DNA of 64,000 bases from CAWATZ01 sp963784995 (lineage in GTDB: Bacteria; Planctomycetota; Planctomycetia; Gemmatales; Gemmataceae). Location of the stretch: contig CAWATZ010000006.1 in NCBI GenBank assembly GCA_963784995.1, positions 1,240,001 through 1,304,000 of the forward strand, read 5' to 3'. The notes beneath the pieces are model-generated. The model saw only the letters and a list, made by a program, of their open reading frames with translations. It searched no databases and was not told where the DNA came from. Both the position numbers and the translations under genes were made by a program. Shown piece by piece: positions 8,597 to 17,040 of the stretch. Each line of letters begins with the position of its first letter. Position 1 is the stretch's first letter.

Positions 8597-11500
8597 CGTG
8601 GTCGGAGCAGGCGCTGGATCGTTTTGACGCTGTTTTCCGGCACCGGTCGGCGGCGCCGACCGCACGGGAGAAGCCAGCCCTCTCCCCGACGGATTCGACC
8701 CCTCCGCGCCGGCCCTGGGACAGCTACGTGAATCGGCGCGGCGCGTCCTCGACCGGCTCGCTGGCGCTGGAACTGCGGGAGCTGGCCAAAACCCGCTTGC
8801 CCGAATACATGGTCCCGGCGACCGTCGTTGTCCTTGAAGCGCTGCCGCGCACTCCGAATGGGAAGATCGACCGCAAGGTCCTTCCCGAACCAGGCGTTCG
8901 GCCGGCTTCAACCACGGTCCCCTACCGCGCACCCCAGAATGATAAGGAGAAGGCCATTGCGGCGGTGTGGCAGGAACTTCTCCGGCTGGAGCGCGTCGGC
9001 ACTCAGGACAACCTGTTCGACCTTGGGGCCAACTCGCTCATCCTGGTGCAGGCCACCAGCCGGCTGCGGACGGTGCTCCGGTGCGACCTGACCCTGGTGG
9101 ACCTGTTTCGTTATCCAACGGTGAAAGCCCTGGCGGCGTACCTGGGCCAGGACCAGAACGACAGCGCGGCACTGGAACAGAGCCGGGAACGAGGTCAGAA
9201 CCGAGGCGAAGTGCTGCAGCGACGCCGGCTGGCTGCGCGCGCGCCGCGGTTCCGATGCAGCGTTCCTCGGGAAGTTAGTCTGGAAAGGATGGTCATGCCC
9301 GATCCTTCGCTGAACAACGACGTTGCGATCATCGGAGCCGCGGGACGCTTTCCCGGCGCACGCACTCTGACGCAGTTCTGGCACAACCTGCGCCACGGCG
9401 TCGAATCGGTGAAGTTCTTCACCGACGAGGAACTGCTGGCCCTGGGAGAATCACCGGAGCTGCTGCGCAACCCCGCGTACGTCAAGGCCCAGCCGGTGCT
9501 GGAGGATTTCGATCAGTTCGACGCCTCCTTCTTTGGGTTCTCCCCACTGGACGCGGCCCTGATGGATCCCCAGCACCGCCTGTTCCTCGAGGTGGGCTGG
9601 GAAGCGCTGGAAGACGCTGGATACGAGTCGGAATCCTGCCCGGGCAACGTCGGCGTGTTCGCCACATGCGGCATGAATGCCTACATGATGTTCAACCTGG
9701 TCAACAACCGCAGGATCATGGACTCGGTCGGCGAATGGCTGGTGCGCCACACCGGCAACGACATGAATTTCCTGGCCACCCGGCTGTCGTACGAGCTGAA
9801 CCTCAAGGGCCCGAGCCTGAACGTGCAGACGGCCTGCTCGTCCGCGCTGGTGGCCGTCCACCTTGCCTGTCAGAGCCTGTTGAGCGGCGAGTGCGACATG
9901 GCCCTGGCGGGCGGCGCCACCGTGGTGCTGCCGCAGCCGCGGGGGTATCTGGCCAAGGAGGGCGAGATCCTCTCCCCGGACGGACACTGCCGGCCGTTCG
10001 ACGCCCGGGCCCGGGGGACGTTGTTCGGCAGCGGCGCGGGCGTCGTCATCCTGCGCCGGCTGGCCGACGCGCTGGCGGACGGCGATCGGCTCCTGGCGGT
10101 CGTCAAGGGCTCGGCGATCAACAACGATGGCTCGGGCAAGGTCGGCTATCTGGCGCCGAGCGTGGAGGGGCAGGCCCGTGCCGTCACGGAAGCCCTGGCC
10201 ATCAGCGGCATTGACCCCGAAACCATCTCTTACGTGGAGGCCCACGGCACCGGCACGATCGTCGGCGACCCCATCGAGGCCACGGCGCTCACCCAGGCGT
10301 ACCGCCGCTTCACCGCCAGGAAAGGCTTCTGCGCCATTGGCTCGCTGAAGTCGAACATCGGACACCTGGGCGAGGCGGCGGGGGTCGCCGCTCTGATCAA
10401 GACCATCCTGGCGCTGCAGAACCGCGAGGTCCCGCCGAGCCTGCATTACGAGACCCCCAACCCGCAAATCGACTTCGCCAGCAGCCCGTTCTTTGTCAAC
10501 GCCCGTCTGACTCCCTGGCCTGGCTCGGCCGGCCCCCGGCGGGCTGGTATCACGTCGCTTGGCGCCGGGGGGACCAACTGCCACCTGATCGTCGAGGAGG
10601 CCCCCGCGCCTCCGCCACCGGGCAAGGCTCGGCCCTGTGAACTGCTGGTCTTGTCGGCGCGGACCCCCGTCGCGCTCGAGGCCGCCACCGCCAACCTGGC
10701 CGCCCACCTCCGGGACTGTCCGGACAACAGCCTGGGGGACGTGGCCCACACCTTGCGCCTTGGCCGCAAGGCGTTTGAGCACCGCCGGGCCCTGGTCTGT
10801 GGCAGCCGGGCGGAGGCCGTCACGGCGCTGGAAGCCGGGCAGGGCCTGCTCACGTCCACCGGGGAACCGGTGACCCGGCCTGTCTGCTTCCTCTTCCCCG
10901 GGCAGGGGACCCAGTATCCGAACATGGGCCGGGCCCTCTACGAGAACGAACCGGTGTTCCGGGCGGAACTGGAACAGTGCGCCGACCTGCTGCAGCGATC
11001 CCACGGCCTGCACCTGCTGGACTTGATCTTCTCCGCGGCTCCTCCCGAACAGGCCAGCCGGCGCTTGAACCAGACGGCGGCGGCCCAGCCGGCGCTGTTT
11101 GCGATCGAGTACGCGCTGGCCAGGCTGTGGATGAGCCGGGGCGTGCAGCCGTGGGCCCTGCTCGGCCACAGTCTCGGCGAGTACGTCGCGGCTTGCCTGG
11201 CCGGCGTCTTCTCCCTGGCCGACGCGCTGGCGCTGGTCGCCGACCGCGGCCGGCTCATGCAGCAGGCGGCGGAGGGAGCGATGCTGGCCGTCAACCTCCC
11301 GGCAGCCGAGGTCGAGGAGCTTCTGGCCCGGCCATCGGCCTGGCATGGTCTTTCCCTGGCGGTGGTCAACGCCCCGGAGCAGGCGGTCGTCTCCGGCCCG
11401 GACGGGTTGGTGGCGGCGCTCGAGGCAGCACTGACAGCACGGGCCGTTCACTGTCGGCGGCTGGAAACGTCGCACGCCTACCACTCCGCGATGATGGAGC

Positions 11501-13569
11501 CGATCCTGGTTCCCTTCTCCGAGCGGGTCCGGCGCGTCGCCCTTCATCCGCCCACTCTCCCCTTCCTGTCCAACCTGAGCGGGACCTGGGTGCGCCCCGA
11601 GGAGGCCACCGATCCCATCTACTGGGTCCGGCACCTCCGCGCCACCGTGCGATTCTCCGAGTGCCTGGCCACCCTGCTCACGGACACCGAGCAAGTGCTT
11701 CTGGAAGTCGGCCCGGGCCGGACGCTCCGGGGATTGGCGAACCAGCAGCCGGCCAAACCGGCCGCGATCCTCTCCTCGCTCGGAGGTGCCGCCGACAGCG
11801 GCCGGGACCTGGAACTGCTCGACAGGGCCGCCGGTCAGCTGTGGATCCTCGGCTGCAACCTGGACTGGCCGGCCTTCTCCCGGAGCCACGAGCGCCGGCG
11901 CGTGGCGCTGCCGACCTACCCGTTCCAGCGCCAGCGGTACTGGATCGATCCGGACCCGCCAGCCCAGACCGCACCGGCCCCAGCAGCACCGCCGGCCGAC
12001 GAGCAGGCGCTGGTCAAGAAGCCGGACGTTGCCGACTGGTTCCTGGTCCCCACCTGGAAGCGCTCCCAGCCCCCCGTCCCCGCACCCGCTGCCGAGGGAC
12101 AGCCTCCGGGCTGGCTGGTTTTCTTGGATGAGTGCGGGCTGGGTGCGGATCTGATCCAGCACTTGCAGCAGCCTGTCGCCGAAGATCCGAGTCCGGCTCC
12201 CCTCCGTCTGGAGATCGCCGCGCCCGGCGACGTGGACAGCGTCACGGTCCGCCCCGACGAGCGCCGTCCGCCCGGGCCGGGCGAGGTGGAAATCCGCGTC
12301 CGCGCCGCTGCCCTCAACTTCGCCGACGTGCTCAAGGCCGTGGGTGCCTTCCCCGGAGCGCCTTTCGGGATGGAGTGCGCCGGCGTGATCGAGCGCGTCG
12401 GCCCCGGCGTCACCGAGTTCCAGCCTGGCGACGAGGTGGTGTCGATCGGCCCGGAGAGTTTTCGCACGTTCGTCACCCGGGACGCCCGGCACGTCGCGGC
12501 CAAACCGGAGGCGCTGACTCTGGAGGAGGCCGTCACCCTTCCGGCGGCGTTCATGACCGCGTGGTACGCGATGCACGAGGCCGGCCGACTTCTGGCCGGC
12601 GAGCGAGTCCTGATCCACGCTGCCTCGGGAGGCGTGGGGCTGGCCGCGGTCCAGGTGGCTCGGCTGGCCGGGGCCGAGGTCTTCGCCACCGCCGGGAGCA
12701 AGGAAAAGCGCGCGTTCCTGGAGTCCCTGGGAATCCGCCACGTCTTTGACTCCCGCTCACTCGCTTTCGGCGACGAGGTGATGAAGCGAACCGGCGGCCG
12801 GGGCGTGGACATGGTGCTGAATTCCCTCACCGGCGAGTTCATCCCCCGCGGCCTGTCGATCCTGGCGGCCCGGGGCCGCTTCCTGGAACTGGGCAAAAAA
12901 GAGATCTGCACGCCGGCGCAGCTGGAGGCGCTGAACCTGCGGCCCGGCGTCTCGTACCAGGCCATCGACCTGAACCGCCTCCACCACGACGATCCGGCAG
13001 CCTACGGCCGGCTGCTCCGGGAGGTGGTCGAGATGGCCCGGACGCGCCGTTTCGAGGCGCTGCCCCGCCACGTCTTCCCCTTCGCCGAGGCGCGCCAGGG
13101 CTTCCGCCTCATGCTGCAACGACGGCACGTCGGCAAGGTGGTCCTGTCGCTGCTGCCGGTGCCGCCGGAGGTCTATCGCGTTTGCCCAGGGCCAGCCTTC
13201 CGCCGTCTGAACAAGCATGAGTACGTTGTCAACCCTGGGGGCGCGTCCGATCACAGCGCGCTGCTCGCCGCTCTGGAAGAGGAATCGGCGGCGATCGGCC
13301 GGATCGCCCATCTCTGGAACGTCTCGGCCGAGCAGGGGGCCAGGGAACCGCTGGAGAAGTCGCTGGAGCGCCAGCTTCTTCAGTCTCACCTGGCTGGCGC
13401 AAGCCCTGGCAAGCCGGGGCTGGGCGCAGCCGATCGACCTGGCAGTGATTTCGACGGGCGTGCAGCAGCTGGCCGGGGAAACCCGGGTGCAGCCGGTGAA
13501 GGCGACCTTGCACGGCCCTTGCCGGGTGATCCCCCGCGAACTCCCCAACGTCCGCTCCCAGAGCATTGA
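8488..13569 (+). CDS. NRPS A10-PCP and PKS KS-AT-ER with first part of KR
   Basis: Coherent from about 8592 to 13370. Order: A10 (NGKIDRK), PCP (DLGANSL, pantetheine Ser at 9034-9036), KS (active Cys in QTACSSA at 9835-9837, EAHGTGTIVGDP, KSNIGHLGEAAG), AT (GHSLGEY, Ser near 11170; HAYHSAMM, which fits malonyl-CoA better than methylmalonyl-CoA), and the DWFLVPTWKR start of a KR structural subdomain. An ER follows (SVTVRPDERRPPGPGEVEI to GKVVLSLL; NADPH site AASGGVGLAAVQ). After the ER the KR structural region resumes (NKHEYVVNP, IAHLWNVS), suggesting that the ER interrupts it. One extra C near 13371 ends the coherent frame. Confidence 0.88.
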   Translation: MPGNGRGAPAATGRGGSGRHRSRRPRHAGGPLRAQLTWSEQALDRFDAVFRHRSAAPTAREKPALSPTDSTPPRRPWDSYVNRRGASSTGSLALELRELAKTRLPEYMVPATVVVLEALPRTPNGKIDRKVLPEPGVRPASTTVPYRAPQNDKEKAIAAVWQELLRLERVGTQDNLFDLGANSLILVQATSRLRTVLRCDLTLVDLFRYPTVKALAAYLGQDQNDSAALEQSRERGQNRGEVLQRRRLAARAPRFRCSVPREVSLERMVMPDPSLNNDVAIIGAAGRFPGARTLTQFWHNLRHGVESVKFFTDEELLALGESPELLRNPAYVKAQPVLEDFDQFDASFFGFSPLDAALMDPQHRLFLEVGWEALEDAGYESESCPGNVGVFATCGMNAYMMFNLVNNRRIMDSVGEWLVRHTGNDMNFLATRLSYELNLKGPSLNVQTACSSALVAVHLACQSLLSGECDMALAGGATVVLPQPRGYLAKEGEILSPDGHCRPFDARARGTLFGSGAGVVILRRLADALADGDRLLAVVKGSAINNDGSGKVGYLAPSVEGQARAVTEALAISGIDPETISYVEAHGTGTIVGDPIEATALTQAYRRFTARKGFCAIGSLKSNIGHLGEAAGVAALIKTILALQNREVPPSLHYETPNPQIDFASSPFFVNARLTPWPGSAGPRRAGITSLGAGGTNCHLIVEEAPAPPPPGKARPCELLVLSARTPVALEAATANLAAHLRDCPDNSLGDVAHTLRLGRKAFEHRRALVCGSRAEAVTALEAGQGLLTSTGEPVTRPVCFLFPGQGTQYPNMGRALYENEPVFRAELEQCADLLQRSHGLHLLDLIFSAAPPEQASRRLNQTAAAQPALFAIEYALARLWMSRGVQPWALLGHSLGEYVAACLAGVFSLADALALVADRGRLMQQAAEGAMLAVNLPAAEVEELLARPSAWHGLSLAVVNAPEQAVVSGPDGLVAALEAALTARAVHCRRLETSHAYHSAMMEPILVPFSERVRRVALHPPTLPFLSNLSGTWVRPEEATDPIYWVRHLRATVRFSECLATLLTDTEQVLLEVGPGRTLRGLANQQPAKPAAILSSLGGAADSGRDLELLDRAAGQLWILGCNLDWPAFSRSHERRRVALPTYPFQRQRYWIDPDPPAQTAPAPAAPPADEQALVKKPDVADWFLVPTWKRSQPPVPAPAAEGQPPGWLVFLDECGLGADLIQHLQQPVAEDPSPAPLRLEIAAPGDVDSVTVRPDERRPPGPGEVEIRVRAAALNFADVLKAVGAFPGAPFGMECAGVIERVGPGVTEFQPGDEVVSIGPESFRTFVTRDARHVAAKPEALTLEEAVTLPAAFMTAWYAMHEAGRLLAGERVLIHAASGGVGLAAVQVARLAGAEVFATAGSKEKRAFLESLGIRHVFDSRSLAFGDEVMKRTGGRGVDMVLNSLTGEFIPRGLSILAARGRFLELGKKEICTPAQLEALNLRPGVSYQAIDLNRLHHDDPAAYGRLLREVVEMARTRRFEALPRHVFPFAEARQGFRLMLQRRHVGKVVLSLLPVPPEVYRVCPGPAFRRLNKHEYVVNPGGASDHSALLAALEEESAAIGRIAHLWNVSAEQGAREPLEKSLERQLLQSHLAGASPGKPGLGAADRPGSDFDGRAAAGRGNPGAAGEGDLARPLPGDPPRTPQRPLPEH

Positions 13570-16500
13570 CGTGCCGGTCACGGCGGCCGGGGGCTGGCAG
13601 CGGCAGCGGGTGGTTCGGCAGTTGCTGGCCGAATTCGCCGAAGCGCAGGCCGGCCTGCCGGCCGGAGCGCACGCAGGCGTGCCGCGGGAGCGCATCATCG
13701 CTTACCGCAACTCCGACCGCTGGGTGCAGCACTGTGAGCCGGCCCCGCTTCCGGAAGCCTCATCCGGCGCGGAGGCGGTCCTGCGGAAGGGCGGCACTTA
13801 CCTGATCACGGGAGGCCTGGGCGGACTCGGTCTTGAACTGGCCGAATGTCTGTGCCGGTCGGCCGGCGCCAACGTGGTCCTCGTCGGTCGAACGTCTCTC
13901 CAGCCGCGGGGCGAGTGGGAGCGCTGGCTACAGGCGCACCCGGAGGACGACCCGATCAGCGAGAAGATCCGGCGCGTCCGCCAGTGCGAGGCCGCCGGGG
14001 GCAGCGTCCTGGTCCTGTCGGCCGACGTCGCGGACGCTGGCCGGATGCGGGCGGTGATCAAGGAGACGCACAAGCGTTTCGGGGCGATCCACGGAGTGAT
14101 CCATGCGGCCGGGACTCTCGACGATGGGCTCATCCAGCTCAAGACGGCCGCGTCGGCCGCCGGGGTGCTGGCGCCAAAGGTGAAAGGCACCCTTGTTCTC
14201 GACGAGGTACTTCGGGGCGAACCGCTGGACTTCTTTGCTCTGTTCTCCTCGGTCAGTTCGCTCCTGGGCCTGGAGGGGCAGGTCGATTATGCCGCTGCCA
14301 ACGCCTTCCTGGACAGCTTCGCGGCGTCGCGGTCGGCCACCGGGGCGTGCCGGACGGTGGCCATCAACTGGGGCGCCTGGCAGGAAGTGGGCATGGCAGC
14401 GCGGGCCGACCGGAAGTCGCGGGAGGCCCGCACGTCCCACACGCCGGCGAACGACCATGCAGGAGCCCGGCCCCCGCAGAACCCGTGGCTGGAACGGCGC
14501 GAGGACACCGACGGCCGGGTTGCGTTCAGCACCACGTTCCGTCGGTCGAGCCAGTGGGTGCTCGGCGAACACGCGGTTCGTGGGGGCGACGCCCTGATCC
14601 CAGGGACCGGCTTCCTGGAACTGGCCCGGGCCGCCCTGGCGGAAGTCGAGGAGGCAGAGACGGTCGAACTCTCCTCCGTGATTTTCGAGAGCCCCTTCGT
14701 CGTCGCTGCGGACGAGACGAAGGAGCTGATCCTTTCTCTGGAGCGCGAGCCGGCCAGCTGGGCTTTCGCGATCCGGTCCGGCTCCGGGAACTCCCACGTG
14801 ACGGGCCGGCTGGCTGCCCACCCGGCAGCTTACGCAGCCGGTTCGCCGGTGCTGCCCGGTCCCATCGACCTGGCAGCCATCACCGCCGCCTGCAACGCCG
14901 GGACCGAGGTGCTGGACGGTTTTCTAAAACAGTCGTTCATGGACTTCGGCCGGCGCTGGGCCAACGTGCGCCAGATCCAGTGGGGCAAGGACCAGGCCCT
15001 GCTGACGCTGGAACTGCCCGCGGAGTTTGCCGCCGACCTGGAGTCGTTCCGGCTGCATCCCGCGCTGCTGGACATGGCCACAGGCGGGGCCCAGCGGCTG
15101 ATTCCCGGTTTTGACGCCGATCAGACCTTTTACGTACCCTTCTCCTATGGCCGGCTGGTGCTGTGGAAGGGGCTGCCGCGTCAGCTTCACAGCTGGGTCC
15201 GGCTCCGCGAGGCCAACGGCCGGGGGCTGGCCGTCTTCGACGTCATCCTGTGCGACCCGCACGGTGCGGTGGTCGCCGAGATTTCCGAGTTCGCCATGAA
15301 ACTCCTCCCCGGCGGACCCGGGACGGTAAGGGGGCAGGCTGCTGACGCCGGCCGGGTCGAAGCGGATTCCCGCTCGGCGGGGGCAGCCTTGCGGAACGGG
15401 ATCGTGCCCCGGGAAGGGATCGAGGCGTTCCGCAGGATCCTCGCCAGCGGCGTGGCGCCGCAGGTCGTCGTGTCGTCGGTGGACCTTGATCTTTGGATGA
15501 GGCAGACGGACAGTGCTGCCGAGCGGAACGCCCTCCCCGCCCCCAGGCCGGGGGGCGAGCGCTCCACGGCTGGCGGTGGCCTGCCTTCCGGAAGCGACCG
15601 GATCGAGCGGCGTTTGGCGGAGTTGTATTCCCAGATCCTTGGGGTCAAGAGCGTGGGCCTGCGCGATGACTTCTTCGACCTGGGCGGCCATTCTCTCCTG
15701 GCCGTCCGCCTGCTGACGCGGATCGAAAAGCAGTTCCAGAAGGCCGTGCCCCTGCCGGTGCTGTTCCAGTCGCCCACGGTTGAGGGACTGGCGAAGTACC
15801 TCCGCGGCGACGAGGGGAGCAAGCAGCAAGAGCCGAATTTCATTGTGCCGCTCAACGAGCACGGCGACGGACCGGCCTTCTTCTGCGTCCATTCCGTCGG
15901 CGGGGAGGCGGTCAGCTTCCGCCACCTTTCGCGCCTGCTCGGGCCGGAGCAGCGCTTCTACGGCATCGCGCCGCCTCCGGAGCTGCGGACCGCCGAGTTC
16001 GCCTCGTCGATCGAAGCGATGGCCCGCCGCTACGTGGACGCGCTGGTTGCCTTTCAGCCCGAGGGCCCTTACCTGCTCGGCGGCTGGTCCGCCGGCTCGC
16101 CGATCGCGCTGGAGATGGCCCAGCTGCTGCAAGCCAGCGACCGGGAGGTGAAGTTGCTGATCGCCCTGGACGGCACTCCGGGCAACACGGGAGACAGTGC
16201 CGGGCCGTGGGACCCACTGTATTACTGGAAACTGCTGTGCAACGTCCCGCACTGGGTCCGGGACGATCTGATGCTGGACTTCTCGTTCTCGCACCTGGCC
16301 CGCCGCGTCTGGAAAAAGGTGACGTCCGTCTGCCAGAAATCGACCGCGTATATTCGCGGCCGGTCGGACTGGCGGCGTTTTGAACTCGATGGCTTCCTGG
16401 ACACCTCGGCGTTCTCGGACACCCAGACCGGCTTCATGCGCTCCCTCTACAACCTCCTGTTTACCTACGTCCCGAAGCCCTACGCGGGCCGGGTGCTCCT

Positions 16501-16720
16501 GTACCGGTCCACGACTCATCCCCTGCACCACTTACTGGAGGTGGAAGCCCCCTGGCGCAAAATCGCGGCCGAGCTTGAGGTGGTTCCCGTGCGCGGCACG
16601 CACGTGAGCATTGTGCGGGAGCCCTACGTTCGGGCCCTTGCCGCGGACCTGCGCCAGCGCCTGGCCCGGTTGCACACCGAACCCGTCCGGACCTCCCCGC
16701 CGGCGGCCGCCCTGGTGTGA
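13217..16720 (+). CDS. PKS KR-DH-ACP and type I thioesterase
   Basis: Coherent from about 13371 (FFSLTWLAQALASRGW). The KR has the NADPH loop TGGLGGLG near 13808, Ser in LFSSVSSLLG and Tyr in VDYAAANAF, so it looks active. A dehydratase follows, not precedes, the KR: catalytic His in GEHAVRGGDALIPGTGFLE (about 14570) and Asp in HPALLDMA (about 15068). Then an ACP (DLGGHSLLAVRLL, Ser near 15691) and a type I thioesterase with GWSAGS (about 16085), Asp in IALDGTPG and His in RGTHVSIV. The natural stop at 16718-16720 is followed within 15 bases by a 33-bp perfect hairpin. C-terminal releasing domains are complete. Confidence 0.88.
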   Translation: MSTLSTLGARPITARCSPLWKRNRRRSAGSPISGTSRPSRGPGNRWRSRWSASFFSLTWLAQALASRGWAQPIDLAVISTGVQQLAGETRVQPVKATLHGPCRVIPRELPNVRSQSIDVPVTAAGGWQRQRVVRQLLAEFAEAQAGLPAGAHAGVPRERIIAYRNSDRWVQHCEPAPLPEASSGAEAVLRKGGTYLITGGLGGLGLELAECLCRSAGANVVLVGRTSLQPRGEWERWLQAHPEDDPISEKIRRVRQCEAAGGSVLVLSADVADAGRMRAVIKETHKRFGAIHGVIHAAGTLDDGLIQLKTAASAAGVLAPKVKGTLVLDEVLRGEPLDFFALFSSVSSLLGLEGQVDYAAANAFLDSFAASRSATGACRTVAINWGAWQEVGMAARADRKSREARTSHTPANDHAGARPPQNPWLERREDTDGRVAFSTTFRRSSQWVLGEHAVRGGDALIPGTGFLELARAALAEVEEAETVELSSVIFESPFVVAADETKELILSLEREPASWAFAIRSGSGNSHVTGRLAAHPAAYAAGSPVLPGPIDLAAITAACNAGTEVLDGFLKQSFMDFGRRWANVRQIQWGKDQALLTLELPAEFAADLESFRLHPALLDMATGGAQRLIPGFDADQTFYVPFSYGRLVLWKGLPRQLHSWVRLREANGRGLAVFDVILCDPHGAVVAEISEFAMKLLPGGPGTVRGQAADAGRVEADSRSAGAALRNGIVPREGIEAFRRILASGVAPQVVVSSVDLDLWMRQTDSAAERNALPAPRPGGERSTAGGGLPSGSDRIERRLAELYSQILGVKSVGLRDDFFDLGGHSLLAVRLLTRIEKQFQKAVPLPVLFQSPTVEGLAKYLRGDEGSKQQEPNFIVPLNEHGDGPAFFCVHSVGGEAVSFRHLSRLLGPEQRFYGIAPPPELRTAEFASSIEAMARRYVDALVAFQPEGPYLLGGWSAGSPIALEMAQLLQASDREVKLLIALDGTPGNTGDSAGPWDPLYYWKLLCNVPHWVRDDLMLDFSFSHLARRVWKKVTSVCQKSTAYIRGRSDWRRFELDGFLDTSAFSDTQTGFMRSLYNLLFTYVPKPYAGRVLLYRSTTHPLHHLLEVEAPWRKIAAELEVVPVRGTHVSIVREPYVRALAADLRQRLARLHTEPVRTSPPAAALV
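13663..13682 (+). repeat. Short palindromic unit in coding linker, copy 3
   Basis: Same 20 bases as 4892-4911, here in the linker between the KR structural and catalytic parts, again translated as GAHAGV. Confidence 0.6.
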
Positions 16721-16734
16721 TTTCCTCTGTGTTT

Positions 16735-16808
16735 AGTGTTCAGTGTTCAGTGTTCAGTAAAGAAGCGTGGCCCCTCGCTTCTTTACTGAACACTGAACAC
16801 TGAACACT
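16735..16808. repeat. 33-bp perfect hairpin built of AGTGTTC heptads
   Basis: Arms 16735-16767 and 16776-16808 are perfectly complementary over 33 bases, with an 8-base loop. The outer half of each arm is a tandem run of the heptamer AGTGTTC (or its complement) and the inner part is AGTAAAGAAGCG. It begins 15 bases after the megasynthase stop and can act as a strong transcript 3' structure; its form also suggests a mobile palindromic repeat. Confidence 0.85.
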
Positions 16809-17040
16809 GAACACTGATTCTGAGCCGACCAATCGGCGGCTGTGCCGACCGGACGGCATTCGGCTGCTGGCACTTCCACTCCCTTCCCGGGACCGTCTCG
16901 ATCTAGCCAAACCGCAAGTCCTTCTCGAAGAATGACTTCCAAACCAATACACTGAAATGCGGCACTTTCGGAACACCTTTTGCCTTTTGAAAGCGGACAA
17001 GCCGCGTCGGTTCTCGCCCCTCTGAAAGGAGAAGCTCCCA

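Larger units (their letters stand above)
3506..16720 (+). other. Hybrid NRPS-PKS biosynthetic locus (one megasynthase read in seven frames)
   Basis: Read across six single-base breaks, the region is a single megasynthase of roughly 4,400 residues with order C-A(monooxygenase and methyltransferase inserted)-PCP-KS-AT-ER-KR-DH-ACP-TE. It would accept an acyl or aminoacyl starter at the C domain, add one amino acid that may be oxidised and methylated, extend once with malonyl-CoA (or act iteratively), reduce the new unit and release the product through the TE. There is no loading module, so a starter unit must come from elsewhere. Breaks lie near 3808, 4409, 5812, 7302, 8590 and 13371. The next seven entries describe the pieces. 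Product identity cannot be predicted from this window. Confidence 0.88.

Noticed and set aside
9451..12741. Minus-strand open frame of 1,096 codons inside the PKS
   Set aside because: The plus strand encodes KS, AT and ER with all active-site motifs; the antisense frame is a high-GC artefact with no domain.
3506..16720. Reading the synthase as a decayed pseudogene or as seven separate small proteins
   Set aside because: Each break is one base, motifs are intact on both sides, and similar breaks occur in mnmE; sequence error explains the pattern better, though it is not proven.
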